Assembly (NCBI GenBank): GCA_029204225.1
Contig: CM055099.1
Coordinates: 54,216,983-54,280,982 of the forward strand
DNA from: Diphasiastrum complanatum
Lineage: Eukaryota; Streptophyta; Lycopodiopsida; Lycopodiales; Lycopodiaceae
DNA: 64,000 bases
Direction: 5' to 3'
The translations under genes were made by a program, and so were the position numbers. Below, piece by piece: positions 47,326-59,339 of the stretch (position 1 is the first letter of the stretch; each line of letters starts with the position of its first letter). The notes beneath the pieces were generated by a model. It searched no databases and was not told where the DNA came from. It saw only the letters and a list, made by a program, of their open reading frames with translations.

Positions 47326-47595
47326 ATGATGGCCAGGACCAAATCCACCGCCCGTGCCATCACCACTGTACAGCCGTCCCATTCTCGTGTTCCCCTGGTA
47401 TTGGCCGTACGCGTGGCAGGAAGCAGATCTGGCTGAGGGAGATCAGAAAACTCTAGAGATCAACTGAATTGTTGATCCTTAGAGCTCCTTTTGGCCAATT
47501 TGTACGGAATGTCACTCTGTCACTTGGGCTGGATGTTCGTTTTTCCATGACAACCATGTAGGCCTTATAGGGTGTTGCAGAAGATTTTATGTTTA
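47326..47595 (+). pseudogene. Histone H3/CENH3-like gene, truncated right copy
   Basis: MMARTKSTARAITTVQPSHS begins the N-terminal tail. After a one-base-type frameshift the other frame reads RTRGRKQIWLREIRKL, TAG (47454), RSTELLILRAPFGQFVRNVT, LGLDVRFSMTTM, TAG (47559), AL, TAG (47568), GVAEDF. LREIRKL.RSTELLI is the H3 alpha-N helix (LREIRKYQKSTELLI). All three stops sit where Gln or similar is expected. The match to the left copy ends at about 47592, short of the third helix. A (GA)n tract starts about 85 bp further on. No C-terminal extension remains. Confidence 0.72.
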
Positions 47596-47676
47596 GTCCG
47601 AGCGTATCGTAAAAAGCTCTGTAACCCTGATGGAGTTTCACTTTGAAAGTCATATAGGGTATAGTGAAATACAATC

Positions 47677-47678
<2 letters not shown>

Positions 47679-47762
<84 letters not shown>
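47679..47762. repeat. (GA)n microsatellite
   Basis: Perfect GA run near the breakpoint of the right histone-like copy. Confidence 0.97.
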
Positions 47763-47767
<5 letters not shown>

Positions 47768-48596
47768 CAAAAGACGTCCCCAAATTAGATGGAGAAATGA
47801 ATACCCAATTCCTAAGGGGATGAAGAGGGTTTCACAAGCCCTTATTGTCATGGGGGATATGCCCGTCCTTGGAAGATTCGCACTCCATGACATATTCAGC
47901 TTCTCCTAGAACCGCTATATGTTTGAACTCCTCTAATGGCAATTTAGAAAAGGTACTCCACTCATATTTCCATTCGTTTCTTCCATATTAGGGTTTTTAT
48001 AGAAAAGCCAATTTGCATTTTTAAGGTTGCAAAAGGTCATCTCACGTTTTTGAGTTATCCCTCAATACCAGAGAGAGAAATATGTCTCTTTAATTTAGCT
48101 CGACTTAAGTTATTCATAAGACTTTATTTGTTGTCATTGAATGAATTTTGATTCCAAATTAGGTTATTTGTTGGCAACTAAAAGATCGTTGTTTAAGCTG
48201 AAACAGATGATCTTTTGGCTTTGAGTCATGAATCAATAATATAAAGAGATGTAGGGCCTCTTTGATTTATCTGGAGTATTAATTGAGAGGTTCTCACTGA
48301 TTGAATAGGAGCCAACATCTATCACCATATCCCTGGGTCATTAAAAAGTACTCAGCGACAATGGCCCTGCAATTTTATATATGGGCCATGAGAAAACTGA
48401 AGTGAGCAAGCATATAGGTACTAAAGCTCATAATGCACCCTTCTAGCTCATGTAGTTCCTCCAGAGTTGTCCCTAACATTATGGTGCAAGGACTTCTTCA
48501 TTTCACTCCTTTACAAGAAAGCATGGCCGCTCCTAGAGGCTAGGGTCATAAGTCCCTTCCTAGGGAACAATGTTGGGAGAGATAGGATACTGAATC
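47763..48596. other. No gene recognised
   Basis: Spacer between the histone-like arm and the DIC arm. Only short frames; no repeat family identified. Confidence 0.5.
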
Positions 48597-48990
48597 AAAG
48601 AGGGAATGGCTGTAATTGTCCTAAAAATGCATGGCCTCCTCAACGGAACAGGAACGATGGCTTCTTTGGCCGTATACCTCATCAACAACAAACCAACAAT
48701 GGAAATTTTTAGGTCATGGAGGGATGCATAATCAAAGTGGGGCAAACCTCGTCGCAGGAGTGGTTTTACAAAGAACAATTTTGCAGATAGATGGGTAGAC
48801 CGTGACCAAGGCAGGGGTAACTACCGGCAATCTCAGCAATTTTTTCCAAATCCGCCCAGTCATGTCCAGCCTTGTTAGCAGCTTTTTGTTGACCCCAAAG
48901 GCGTTAGTTGGGTCAACCCAACTGTTTATCAACCAAATGGTAGCTTTCTCAACCATCCAAGTGCTGCTATTTGTCATGATTTACTAAGCA
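48597..48990 (+). pseudogene. Q/N/G-rich coding fragment, right arm
   Basis: Plus strand reads NQRGNGCNCPKNAWPPQRNR, IPHQQQTNNGNF, stop, and further GNYRQSQQFFPNPPSHVQPC, FVDPKGVSWVNPTVYQPNGS and FLNHPSAAICHDLLS with a stop between. Counterpart of 5800-6180. Origin unknown. Confidence 0.45.
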
Positions 48991-49109
48991 TTACAGTATT
49001 TCTGAAGTCTTCCTTACTCTTTTTGTTTACCCTGCCGTGTATTTCTAATTTGGGTTCTCTTGTTAGATTGTGACCATTATCTGAAATGATTAATTCCTCT
49101 CCAGCAGCA

Positions 49110-50040
49110 GGTGGATTGCTCTTGGGTGTCTTCTATTAAAACCGCATCTTTAATGAAGCAGTAAAGGATGGATGATAGTGTGTTATTTTAGCTATGAGAA
49201 GTTAAAATCGTGTTTGCTTGGGATAGTACAAGTGTATGATTGTGCAAAGTGGAAGTTGAAATAAGAAAAATTGCATAATTGCTGATAGATTCTTTTTAAT
49301 CTTAATGGCACGATAAAATCATTGCGAAAACTTTCTTACTTGTCATTTGCTGGTAGCAAGGACAATTTGATCAGGGATTAATAAGAGCGTCAAATAAACA
49401 TGTCTTGGATAGCCATGGAGTGTTTTGGGTAGCCTCAAGAGCAGGATACAAGACTTGTGACCATTCATACTGCAGCAACAATTAGGAGGGGCACAGCAGG
49501 TTGCTGCACCACCATGTGGGGCGGCTGGCCATACTCCATGTATATAGAGAGAGAGAGAGAAAAAACACGTGAAAACAAACATGAAAACTGGGGACGCAAA
49601 CGGGGTGCGCAGGTGAAGCAGGGTCACCTCGAGTGTGAAACGGAGGTGGCCCATTGGGAGGTTTGTGCACTTGCCAGGCACTGTAGTCTGAAACCGCCCT
49701 TACTCCTACCAAATTACTCTTTTCTACTTACTATATACAAGCCTGAGGAAGCTCAAACTCAATATATTCCCCAGAGATAAAATACAAATGACAGCTTGTA
49801 ACAGTAGACCAAGGTTTGTGGCTATGTTGCACAAGTCACAATGCTATTAATAACTGAATCAAAGGATACACAAAGCATCTCAATGCAAGCTAGGAAGAGT
49901 TTTGGGAAAATTGAAAGGTGAAAGAATCACTGGTCTATCAACGGTTTCTGAAAAAATTGCCGCAAATTCTCAAAAATACACTCTTCATTCTTATCCGATT
50001 AGATCAATCAATCGGATGATTAAATGGAAAGAAAAGCACG
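49110..50040. other. Right-arm-specific block, no gene recognised
   Basis: Absent from the left arm. Minus-strand frames near 49343-49712 are Pro/Cys/His-rich and overlap in several frames, which argues against real coding. A short GA run is at about 49545-49561. Confidence 0.45.
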
Positions 50041-50044
50041 TGTG

Positions 50045-50983
50045 TCAAAAATCTTTAAGCAAAGCTCTAACATTCTCCAAAGTGAGAAAGAGAACCACTG
50101 CAAAGGGCCCCTGCCTAGTGACGGTGGGAACAAAACCCTTGTACAAGGCCATTGGGCCTTCTGCTCTCACAGTCTTGATAGCACAATCCAGAGCTCCTTT
50201 GTAAGGGGGTTCCTCTCCACCCTCAACGACACTCATGTTCATGATGCGTGTTTTCACTACATCAATAGGGTTTGATGCCACAGAAGCCACCAGGCCAGCA
50301 CTAAAACTGGCAGCCACTTGAGTGGCGAATCCATCCCTTGTGATGTTGTGAGATACGAGAGTTTCCTTGATCTGATCGTACGTAGCAAGCTGTGCGGCAG
50401 TCACAACCATTGCTCTTTGCACTGTTGGGCCGCATCCTGTCCAAAGCGTTGTCACTCCCTCTTGCCTTACCATTCGAACCAAAGCATCCCCCACCCCTGC
50501 GTAGTTTCTTCTCTGATGGGCAGGAAGCCTACCATCGGCCTGCATCCTTACCATGGCAACATCAGCAGGATTGCCGACAATGGCACCAATGCCTCCAGCC
50601 AAAAGCCCCGCTGCAACTTTCTTCGGCAGAGAAAGGCCAGTTGTTTCTTTCTGAGAGGAAGGATCCTGCCATTGCTGCTTGAGAAGGTCGTAAAGGCCCA
50701 ATCTTGTGGTAGAATAAAGGGTTTGCCTTAGCACAGCCGCAGATACTCCCGAGAAGAGGGCAAGGGCTCCTTCGGTTTGGACGACCTTGATGCCCACGGA
50801 AAGGGGACCAGATGGTGGTGGCCTTGGTAAAGCAAAGCCGGGCTGGCCAGCAAATGCGAGGGAAGGATGTGCTGCAGGTTCTACTTGCAACTGCATGCGG
50901 ACCTTGATCAGATCCAAAGGATGAGTTAAGGAGCCTGCAACAATGGAAGCAACTCCACCCTCAACAAAAGCCTTTAACCCCAT
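50045..50983 (-). CDS. DIC: Mitochondrial dicarboxylate carrier (DIC; plant UCP4-6 type), intact
   Basis: A 312-residue, intronless protein of the mitochondrial carrier family (SLC25). Plant DIC proteins exchange malate, oxaloacetate, succinate and phosphate or sulfate across the inner membrane. Three Solcar repeats are seen, with signatures PLDLIKVRMQ (residue 22), PADVAMVRMQ (139) and PIDVVKTRIM (239). DIC-type sequences include MGLKAFVEGG at the start, LRQTLYSTTRLGLYD (85-99), MQADGRLP (147-154), SFSAGLVASVASNP (226-239) and YKGFVPTVTRQGPF (281-294). Length and lack of introns match Arabidopsis DIC1-3. The ATG is supported by conservation of the N-terminus. Promoter and leader are shared with the left copy. 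This is the only intact conventional gene in the window. Confidence 0.96.
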   Translation of the reverse strand: MGLKAFVEGGVASIVAGSLTHPLDLIKVRMQLQVEPAAHPSLAFAGQPGFALPRPPPSGPLSVGIKVVQTEGALALFSGVSAAVLRQTLYSTTRLGLYDLLKQQWQDPSSQKETTGLSLPKKVAAGLLAGGIGAIVGNPADVAMVRMQADGRLPAHQRRNYAGVGDALVRMVRQEGVTTLWTGCGPTVQRAMVVTAAQLATYDQIKETLVSHNITRDGFATQVAASFSAGLVASVASNPIDVVKTRIMNMSVVEGGEEPPYKGALDCAIKTVRAEGPMALYKGFVPTVTRQGPFAVVLFLTLENVRALLKDF

Positions 50984-51369
50984 GGCAAGGCACTTGAGAG
51001 CAGGGCTTTACGCTCTTCTTAACAGAAACTGAAGACAATTCAAAAAAAAAAAAACTACTTGCCGGGACTTAATAACTAGTTTCAATGGCGTGCAGGAGGT
51101 TTCTTGCTGCAATTTTGACAGAGCAGAGCAGATACAAAAATTTCTTGAGTGCTTGCTTTGTCCTCGTCTATAAAGTTAAGAAGAGCGAGATCCAAGAAAC
51201 AGCCTTGAAACTAGATCATGAAATATCCTAAGATTTGCGCCAGTTCAGATGTAGTTCAAGAAACAGTGCGATGGATGGATGGATCAGTGAACGTTGGACA
51301 TAGTTCTAGGGCTTGAGGTTATATTGTTGAGCTTGGAGAAAGAATGATTATGCCACCAAGTTAGAAAGC

Positions 51370-51377
51370 CTATATAG
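51370..51377 (-). promoter_or_regulatory. Putative TATA box of the intact DIC
   Basis: CTATATAG, about 390 bp upstream of the ATG, conserved with the left copy. The adjoining segment ACATGGGTCGTGCCAGAAGC is also conserved. Confidence 0.5.
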
Positions 51378-51599
51378 GAAAAGCTTTGGTGCTTCTGGCA
51401 CGACCCATGTGAGGGAAGCGCGTTTGATCGGATCAACCATGCAGTATGGTGCCATTCCCGTTGACCCATGTGAAAAAAGTGATGTTTGAATCAGAGGTGG
51501 AAAAGGAAAACGGAGGCGCAGTGGCCAGCATCAATGAGCAGCCTGGCTTCTCAACAACGCGGAAAGCGGGCCGAACCGTGTCCATGTGTCTAGGAATTG

Positions 51600-53005
51600 A
51601 GTGAAAGTGAACCGAAGGTGAGTAATTTTATTTGCAATGCCTCAAAGACCCTTTCCATGTCCACCTGCTCATCCCCGCGATGCATCGCCTTGCATCAGCT
51701 TTTCACCTCAGAGAACGGGTTTACCCGTTTTCTCCAAGAGCTGATTTTAAGAAAAATCACAAACACTCTCACCTCTTGAGCAACCCGTGTTGTGCCCGGG
51801 TGAAGAGGTGAGCATGGAAATGGGCTCAGTGCTTGGGAAACCTCTAGCCACGACCTACAAAATCGGAATCCTAGTTTTCATTCCTTCAAAATCCTTAACC
51901 TACAAGCAAATAATAGCACTTTTCTTGTTTTCTTATAGAGTTTAACATCTTGCAACTTTCCATTTGCAAACTTCCTTTTTCCTGCGTAAAACTTGCCCTC
52001 TGTTTCTTTGTACAATTTCTTAAAAAATTTGTTGGTTTAACTTATCGTTTCCAAATTTATATTTCCTTTATATGATGCCCCTTGTTCTAGTACTCTTGGA
52101 ACTTGAACCCTACTATGGAAATTGAACCCTACTATGTACTATGGAAATTTACTTGTTCTAGAATGGAAACCATTGCAAAACGACATTGAATTTTTTCTCT
52201 TTTTATCATGCATTGTTTTTTTGTTTTTGGTTTTTAATAAGAGTGTAGATCAAGGAGTAGCCAATGAGGAGGCTTTTTTTTGTACAAAGAAGACAAGGGA
52301 TTACATAGTATCGATGGCATTGCAAAAGTGATTGTATGGGTTGCAAAGTTTGTTCATAAGGTAGCATAATTTATGGCCAAAGATGCAAAGAGACCCTAAG
52401 AGCTCCTGCAAAAGGTGATCAAGCACAAGTGATATAAATGAGCACCTTGAATTGATTGATCCTAAAATCAACATATGAAACTCTTGCTTGAAATGACATG
52501 ATAATGAAGACACAAAGCTATATATATACCAGCAAGCAAATTCAATTACCCTAGCATCAGTGTGGATGACCCTCAACACATGTAATGAAAAAATAGACAC
52601 AGATTATTGAGAGCAAACACCAACCAATATTGTATTGAAGTGGAGGTTTAAGAGTGTTTAGATGCATCAGAAACTCTCCAAAACTTAATTTTAATAATCG
52701 GCTTCAATCCTTTGAATGAATTAGAAATGATAGCTTCCTTATATACTAGTTGGGGGTACGACCTTCCAAGCTATGGATCAATCTCAAAGAATGAGGCATC
52801 ACACCAGCAGCATACGACTACTAGTCTCACAATCAAGGATTGGTCGGGTTGGTTTGTCCACCATCCGTACCCTTTGTGGTTGCTTGATTTGGCATGCTTA
52901 GAATAGAATCCTTGGTTGAGGTAAGTTACATCTAATTATTATTTCATAAGAGTGTACTGAGGTGGCATATGACCATATAAAAGAATTAACATCATTCTAT
53001 TTATT
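51600..53005. other. Right-arm-specific upstream DNA, no gene recognised
   Basis: Missing from the left arm. Frames are short (for example 52301-52600 minus, no known motif). Could be an insertion in the right arm or a deletion from the left. Confidence 0.45.
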
Positions 53006-53199
53006 TGTACCATGTACTCACACATTAACAATGAAGGTTCTATAAAAAAAAAATTGCAATATTTTTATGGTGTATGATGGTCCAAAAATCCCAATTCTAT
53101 TTACACTTTTTTGGGAAAATACCCAAGGCCAAGAGCTTCTAATAAATATTAAAAACAAAAAAAGTTCCATATGTTAAAATTTCACAATTCTAGCTTGAC

Positions 53200-53833
53200 C
53201 AATTTTGGTCATATTGCTTGAAAATTGTATTATGGTCATGTTGTGGCTTGTCTCATTCCTAACCTAGCATAGGAGTGACACCTTTGGAATGAGTCCAAAA
53301 AGTGTATGGATAGGCTAGAGAAATTTTAGGATCTAAAAATAGCATGTTTTACATTGTTTTTGGATCCCGAGGTCTTGACCCCAAGTTAGGGTGGATCAAA
53401 TGACCTATTAGGGTAGATGTTAGGGTTAGGGTATGATTAGTTCAGAGGTGCCCTAATATGCTCAGATCCGAGCTTGAAAAGTATAAATGTATGATGGGAT
53501 TTCCATCCAAATATAAAAAAAAATCGAGTTTTTCGACTTCTATCATCATTGTCTTTTGGTTGCAAGTTCTAGCTATTGGATGCGAGTGTTCTTATGCATT
53601 AATTGCTTGGTTTGGAAGGTACTGAACCCATTTACAGGTCTGAGAAGCTTGCTGTACTTTAATTTGGTTCATTTGATCAAATCTATGTGCCTAAAGTGGA
53701 GTTAAATGCCAAATTTGCAAGTTTTGTAACTAGTCTTGATTCTAGCTCATAGTTTGGATCTAGATCTTTGATTTGTGCATCCTCCATCACTTTTAAGATT
53801 GATTGGGATTCATTTTTCTATAAAATTTTGTCA
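53200..53833 (+). mobile_element. Probable copia 5' LTR
   Basis: The inner end TTTTGTCA is followed by the PBS TGGTATCAGAGC at 53834-53845. Left boundary uncertain. The matching 3' LTR is not visible. Confidence 0.5.
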
Positions 53834-53845
53834 TGGTATCAGAGC
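53834..53845 (+). other. Primer binding site
   Basis: TGGTATCAGAGC, same as in the other copia elements. Confidence 0.85.
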
Positions 53846-54255
53846 CTAATCAAAAGTGAGCTTTAGATTTAATTTTCTCAAGTTTAGATCCTAGATTTGA
53901 GTAGTATTGGCTTTGTCCTTGCTACTAGTTGCTAATCTAGTGATTGTACCTTCAAATTTGGTTTCATTTGAGTGATAATAGATCAAAGGAAACTTGTTTT
54001 GCTGAGTTATAGCTTCAGAAACCGAGATTGACCCATTTCCATTCAATCAAACCAAATTAGAAAGTTCTTATGAGTTGAATCTTGGAGTGCATGTCTCCTA
54101 GTAGAGATTTCCATAAGGATGTGAATGCCACCACTCTTTAGAAGTTTGGATCAGCCATTTGAGAGCTTAATTGGGTCGTTCTTAGGCTTCTTAAAGTCCT
54201 AAAATACACCTTTTAGGTTCAGATCAAGTGTTTTGATGAGTTTTCATCCTGCTTT
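53846..54255 (+). other. Leader of the copia element
   Basis: No gag is present. The leader is joined to RT coding sequence at about 54257, so gag, protease, integrase and the start of RT are missing, or two different elements are juxtaposed. Confidence 0.5.
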
Positions 54256-54256
54256 C

Positions 54257-55549
54257 TTCAATGCCGAATTGGAAGAAGACTTATTCATAGACCAACCACT
54301 TGGTTTTGTAAGCCAAGAATATCCAAAGTATGGATGTCACATGAATAAAAGTATTTATGGTCTGAAACAAGCAACAAGACAATGATATAGAAAAGAAGGA
54401 CGAAGTACTATGTTCCTTAGGCTTCGAACCTCTATTTGCTGAATCAAATGTCTATATCAAGCATGTCCAAAATGAAATAATCATTCTAGCTGTCTATGTT
54501 GATGACACGCTTATCTTCTCAAGAAGAGAGAAGTTAATTTCAGATGTCAAAAGAGACATTTTTGGAATATTTGAGATCGCTGATCTAGGAGAAGCAAAAA
54601 TCTATCTAGGCTTGAATTCCAAAGAGACTTTGAAGGTGGTAAGTTGTATCTTCACCAACAAAAGTACACTCAAAAGATCATTGAAAACTTCGATATGCTC
54701 GAATGCAAAGGTGTGCATACTCCCATGATACCTGGAACAATACTGAACAAGGTAGATTGTCCACATACTGTAGAGGAAGAGAAGCGAATGGCCAATACAC
54801 CCTATCGTAGGCTGATTGGATCATTGTTATATCTTGCAGACAACACCAGACCTGATATAGCATTTGAAGTATACAGGCTGAGATAATTTAATCAGGACCC
54901 ATGATCGTTGCATTGGAATTTAGCAAAAAAATTACTACAATATCTCTAGGAAACGAAAGACTTTGGACTGTGTTATTCGAAGAAAGCTGGATTTCACATC
55001 GAATCTTATAGTGACGCAAGCTGGGCATCCATGAAGGATGATAGCAAGAGTATTTCAGGAGGTTGTACTCTAGTATCTGACGCAACAAACCTTTGGATAA
55101 GCAAGAAGCAAACAACAATAGCTCAATCTTCCTGTGAACCAGAATATGTAGCAGCAGCCAAGATGGCAAACGAGCTGATCTAGATCAAACAGATGTTGTA
55201 GGGATTTGATGAATCTATTTCTGAATCTTATGTCTTGTTAATGGATAACACTTCAGCAATCTATCTTACAAAAGATCTTGTATTTCATTCAAAAATGAAG
55301 CACACAGCTATCAAGTATAATGTAATTCGGGACTTAGTTGAGAAGAAGATACTAAAGACAGTCTTCATACCCACAGAGGAAATGACAGCTGATATCTTTA
55401 CGAAGCCACTCAATAAAGCTTTGTTCAAGAAACAACTAAGAAGATTGAGATTAGTCCAACTGCCCACTTTGAGAGGGATCTATAGAACACCTGATCAGAC
55501 ATATCTCGATTTTACTAACGAAGTGTGCAGTTTACTTGACAAAGGATGA
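54257..55549 (+). pseudogene. Copia reverse transcriptase and RNase H fragment
   Basis: Reads FNAELEEDLFIDQPLGFVSQ, HMNKSIYGLKQATRQWY, then VYVDDTLIFSRRE with the catalytic YVDD, FEIADLGEAKIYLGL, KYTQKIIENFDMLECKGVHT, RLIGSLLYLADNTRPDIAFE, then RNase H: SDASWASMKDDSKSISGGCT, WISKKQTTIAQSSCEPEYVA, LLMDNTSAIYLTKD and IPTEEMTADIFTKPLNKALF. Several frameshifts and stops (near 54390, 54885, 54952, 55183) inactivate it. Near-identical in family to 59947-61660. Confidence 0.92.
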
Positions 55550-56330
55550 GAAACAAACGCGAACTCGAAACAATTCTATTCGTGATCAACCTCGAAGGAT
55601 TCGCAAAATTTATCTTGCTTGAAATTCACGAAACGGTTTCTTGTAGAAGCTCGTGGTTTTTTGTTGAAGCTCGAAAGATTCGTAAACAAAATCTTGTCAC
55701 GAAATATTCTGTTTCTTGTTCAAAGCTCACCTGTCACGAGCAATTCACGAAACACGAAAATGTCACACTTCTTCAAGCTCAAAGACTGTCATCTGTCGCA
55801 AACAATTCACGAAACATGAAAATGTTGCGAAGAAACAAGTATCGCGAATAATTCGTGAAACACGAAGCTATAACAAAGAGATGGACTGTCACGAATAATT
55901 TGCGAACATAAATTAATCGACCCTGAAAACAGAGTGTCTATTTGAATATCAACCGTCGTAAATGGTTAGATCTACTGTTACAGAGTTAAAAGGCCAAAAG
56001 ACTTGTAATTAAAAGGCCAAAAGACCTATCCTGTAGCAATATAAATACATGTGCACTACTCATTATAACTAACTCTCAAACTGAAGAGACTCTAAGACTC
56101 ATTCAATCAGAGACACAACAACGAGATAAGACAACAAGAAATGTATACTGATTCAGATTCAGAATTATAAATTCGTTTTTGATCAATAGTTTTTCTGTTT
56201 GTCCAAAATTGTCTTAAGTTGTCTCTTAATTCCACATATTATTTCCGCATGCTAATTCAATCAAGGTAAATATATTTTTATTAGTACATAGATTAGAAAC
56301 AAATTTGATTGAAGACATTGATATTAGTTT
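55550..56330 (+). mobile_element. 3' untranslated region and probable 3' LTR with CACGAA repeats
   Basis: After the pol stop, words AATTCACGAAACACGAA, AAAATGTCAC and GCTCGAAAGATTCG recur (55560-55910), forming a degenerate tandem array. A TATA-like ATATAAATACATG is near 56038. Ends are not defined. Confidence 0.5.
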
Positions 56331-56337
56331 GATTTAT

Positions 56338-58760
56338 TCAAACTTTCATCGTGTTCTCTGTAATTATTACTATTTTTCCTACATTAGCATACTTCTCTTG
56401 ACAAATGAAAGTAGATTGAGAAGTCCTAATCACCTCTATTCCCAGAATGTAGTGTAAGTGACCAAGATCATGCACCTCAAATTCCTTCTTAAGAGCACTC
56501 TTGATATCCTTCTTAAGAGCACTCTTGATATCCTCCACATCTTGATTGTCTCCACCACTCAAGATGATATCATCCACATATATTAGCAAGATGGTAACAT
56601 CATTTTCAGAAACCCTATATAAAGTGAATGATCATACTCACTCATAACAAAGCCTTCAGAGAGTAAAAAAGTGTCAAGCTTAGCATACCAACTCCTTGGT
56701 GTTTGCTTAAGGCCATACAAACTCTTTTGTAGTAGATACACATGATTTGGCTTTGTTGATGAAATGTATCTCTCGGGTTGCTCCATGTACACTTCCTCCT
56801 CAAGATCACCATTCAAGAATGCATTTGTAATGTCTATTTGCCATAGATCCCATCCATAAAGTGTAGCAAGTGAGATGATATGCTTACCAACTATGCCACG
56901 GGTGCAAAGGTCTCATCATAGTCAATCCCTTGTTGTTGAGCATATCCTTTTGCCACTAACCTTGCCTTGTACTTGTTAATAGATCCATCTTGGTTTTTCT
57001 TCACCTTGAAGATCCATTTGCATCCAATAGCCTTATTGTCCTTAGGTAACTCCACCTCAAGATCTATTGCTTGGATCCACTCCTCTTCTATTCTTGATTC
57101 ATCTACACTTGTAGGTTCATCAAAAGAGGTTAGGAAAGTAACATAATTCTCAGAAACTACTTGCTTACTCTTTCCATCATATGTGAGCCTTGAAGGTACT
57201 TGACTTTCCCTTGATGTTCTCCTTGGCTTTCGACTTGATGAAGGTCCATTATCATCACCATCTAAAGTAGGATCCTGTACATCAACATCAAGAATGTTGG
57301 ATCCATCCACACCTTTATCAAGCATGCTTGAAGACACTTTTGGAATGTTTCCCTCATCAAAGATGACATCTCTACCAATAATCACTTTGTTATACCTTGT
57401 AGGCTTTACTAACCTCACTATATCCAACAAAAATACCTCTTCTTGAAGATGGATTCTCCTTGGTCCTATCATCAAGAGTAATGTTGACATAGCATGTGCA
57501 TCCAAAGGTTCTTAGAAAGTTGACACTCAGCCTCCTCTTGAATAGCATCTCAAAAGGTGTCCTTCCATCCAAAATAGCACTCGGCCACCTATTGCACAAG
57601 ACATTGGCACACAACAAAGCTTGATCCCAAAATGGTTTATCAAGATTAGCACGTAACCTCATGTCTTTAGCACTTTCACATAAAGTCCTATTCTTCCTTT
57701 CAGCCACTCCATTTTACTGTGGGGTCCTTGATGTTGTATACTCCCTCTGATCCCATGCCCATCACAAAAGTCCTTGAACTTGGTAGATATGTACTCACCA
57801 CCATTGTCACTCATTAAGCACTTGATCTTTGTGAAAAATTGGTTCTCCCTTGCATTCTTGAACTTGATAAAGACACCATACACTTCATCTTTACTCTTTA
57901 GTAGATAGATCCAACAAAATCTACTAAAATCATGAATGAATATTACATACATCTTAGCTCCACTATTGCTAGTTGTCGTAGATCCATGAATATCCGAATG
58001 TACAAGTTGAAAAGGCTTTGTAGATCTAGTATAAGATAGTCTATGTGACTTAGACAAAGCACAAGACTCACAAACATGATTGATGCCACTTAAGGAACTT
58101 GGAAGGCCTATCACAACCTTCTTTCTAGCCAAATGACTTGAAGTTGAGGTGCCCCATCCTTTTATCCCAAACCTCTTGAATAGGTATTTGCTCTCTTGCA
58201 ACACATTCAACTTTGTTAGCAATAACAGAAGTTCTAGTCTGAACAACTTTCCTTGCCTTTTATCTTTTCCAGTCAAGACATCCTTCCTTTTGATCATACA
58301 AGCATCTCCATCAAACTCAACCTTGGGGCCTTTACTTAGCAGTTGACTCACACTAAGCAAATTCTTGGTAATAGATGGAATAGACAAGACATCCTCCAAA
58401 TGAACATTCATAGGAATATTGCCAATCCCTTTGATTGCACACTCCCCATCATTGGCCATGTAGATCACCCTCTTGTCATCTCCATATGCCAACAAAGAAG
58501 TGAAATACACTTTGTGAAAAAATCATGTGTGAACTTGCTCCACTATCAATTTACCAAGGATCTAGATCTCCATCATTAGCAAGCATACATGAAGACATCA
58601 CAAAAGCATCATCATTTTCATCTTGAACATCCAAACCATCCTCATCAAGAGTAAGATTACCTTGCTTGTCTCCTTGATCTCTCTTCTTCTTGTAGCACTC
58701 ACTTGCAAAGTGTCATTTGATGCCACAATAGAAGCACTTGAGTATCAGTTTGCAGTCCTC
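56338..58760 (-). pseudogene. Copia gag-pol fragment (zinc knuckle to RT)
   Basis: On the minus strand: knuckle CFYCGIK.HFASECYKKKRDQ with a stop for Gly, protease IDSGASSHMI, LSIPSITKNLLSVSQLLSKG, CESCALSKSHRLSYTRSTKP (integrase zinc site), FIHDFSRFCWIYLLKSKDEV, MSDNGGEYISTKFKDFCDGH, ERKNRTLCESAKDM, then linker RYNKVIIGRDVIFDEGN, RT start CKWIFKVKKNQDGSINKYKA, QKSLYGLKQTPRSWY, and LIYVDDIILSGGDN with catalytic YVDD. A 24-bp tandem duplication repeats DIKSALKK near 56495-56545. RNase H is missing. Close relative of the Gag-PR part of the element at 23340-28773, so a candidate for its autonomous relative lineage. Confidence 0.92.
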
Positions 58761-58779
58761 CATGCCATATCTGCGAAGT

Positions 58780-59330
58780 ACATTGGTTAGATAGGACTAT
58801 TGGCTTTTAGTGATCCTTCTGCTTGCGCGATCTCTACTTTTCTCCATACCGATGAACTGAGCCTAAATCAATCATCTCAAAGTTTGATAAAAACAAAGAT
58901 TTGGTTTCTTGTAATAACTGATTTGAATTGCTGATAATTAAGGAATCATCAACGTATAATTCTATTATAACATAGCTTGACCCCTTTCGTTTGAGATACA
59001 CATTAGAGTCTGCGGAGCAAGAGGTGAAATTATGCTACAACAAGAAGTGGTTGATTCTTTCATACCAGGCCCGGGGAGCCTGCTTGAGGCCATATAGCGC
59101 CTTGTGCGATTTACATACCAAATGCTCTTGGCCTTGAAAGACATAACATTCTGGTTGATAAATGAAGATGTCTTCTTGTATATATCCGTGAAGGGACACT
59201 GTTTGGACGTCCATCTGGTGAATGTCCAGATCCTCTACAGTAGCTATAGCCAACAAGGTGCGAATAGATTGATGCTTTACCACTGGACTGAAGGTGTCAG
59301 TGAACAAGTGTTAATTTTGAAAGACCGGGA
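58780..59330 (-). pseudogene. Second copia RT fragment, different lineage
   Basis: Reads TDTFSPVVKHQSIRTLLAIA, DIHQMDVQTVSLHGYIQEDI (Asp retained; AFL altered), ALYGLKQAPRAWYERINHFL, and further, after a stop, LYVDDSLIISNSNQLLQET with YVDD. Upstream (59297-59521) a frame LKSRYTSILNVECKILGPGL has no known motif. Truncated on both sides. Confidence 0.85.
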
Positions 59331-59339
59331 CCTAGAATC

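Larger units (their letters stand above)
48597..53160 (-). repeat. Right arm of the DIC inverted duplication
   Basis: Reverse-complement match to 3778-6180 as described there, with two extra blocks (about 49.1-50.0 kb and 51.6-53.0 kb). The right arm keeps the intact gene, so it is probably closer to the original locus. Confidence 0.9.

Noticed and set aside
37364-47595. Integrated giant-virus or other viral segment as the source of the histone-like gene
   Set aside because: No capsid, polymerase or other viral hallmark is seen, and the sequence features resemble plant CENH3; not excluded, but unsupported.
50318-50731. 137-residue frame antisense to DIC (also 4875-5288)
   Set aside because: It is a shadow of the carrier gene; conservation in both copies follows from the sense strand.
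53340-53430. TTAGGG-like words near 53.4 kb
   Set aside because: Scattered single units only, no tandem run.
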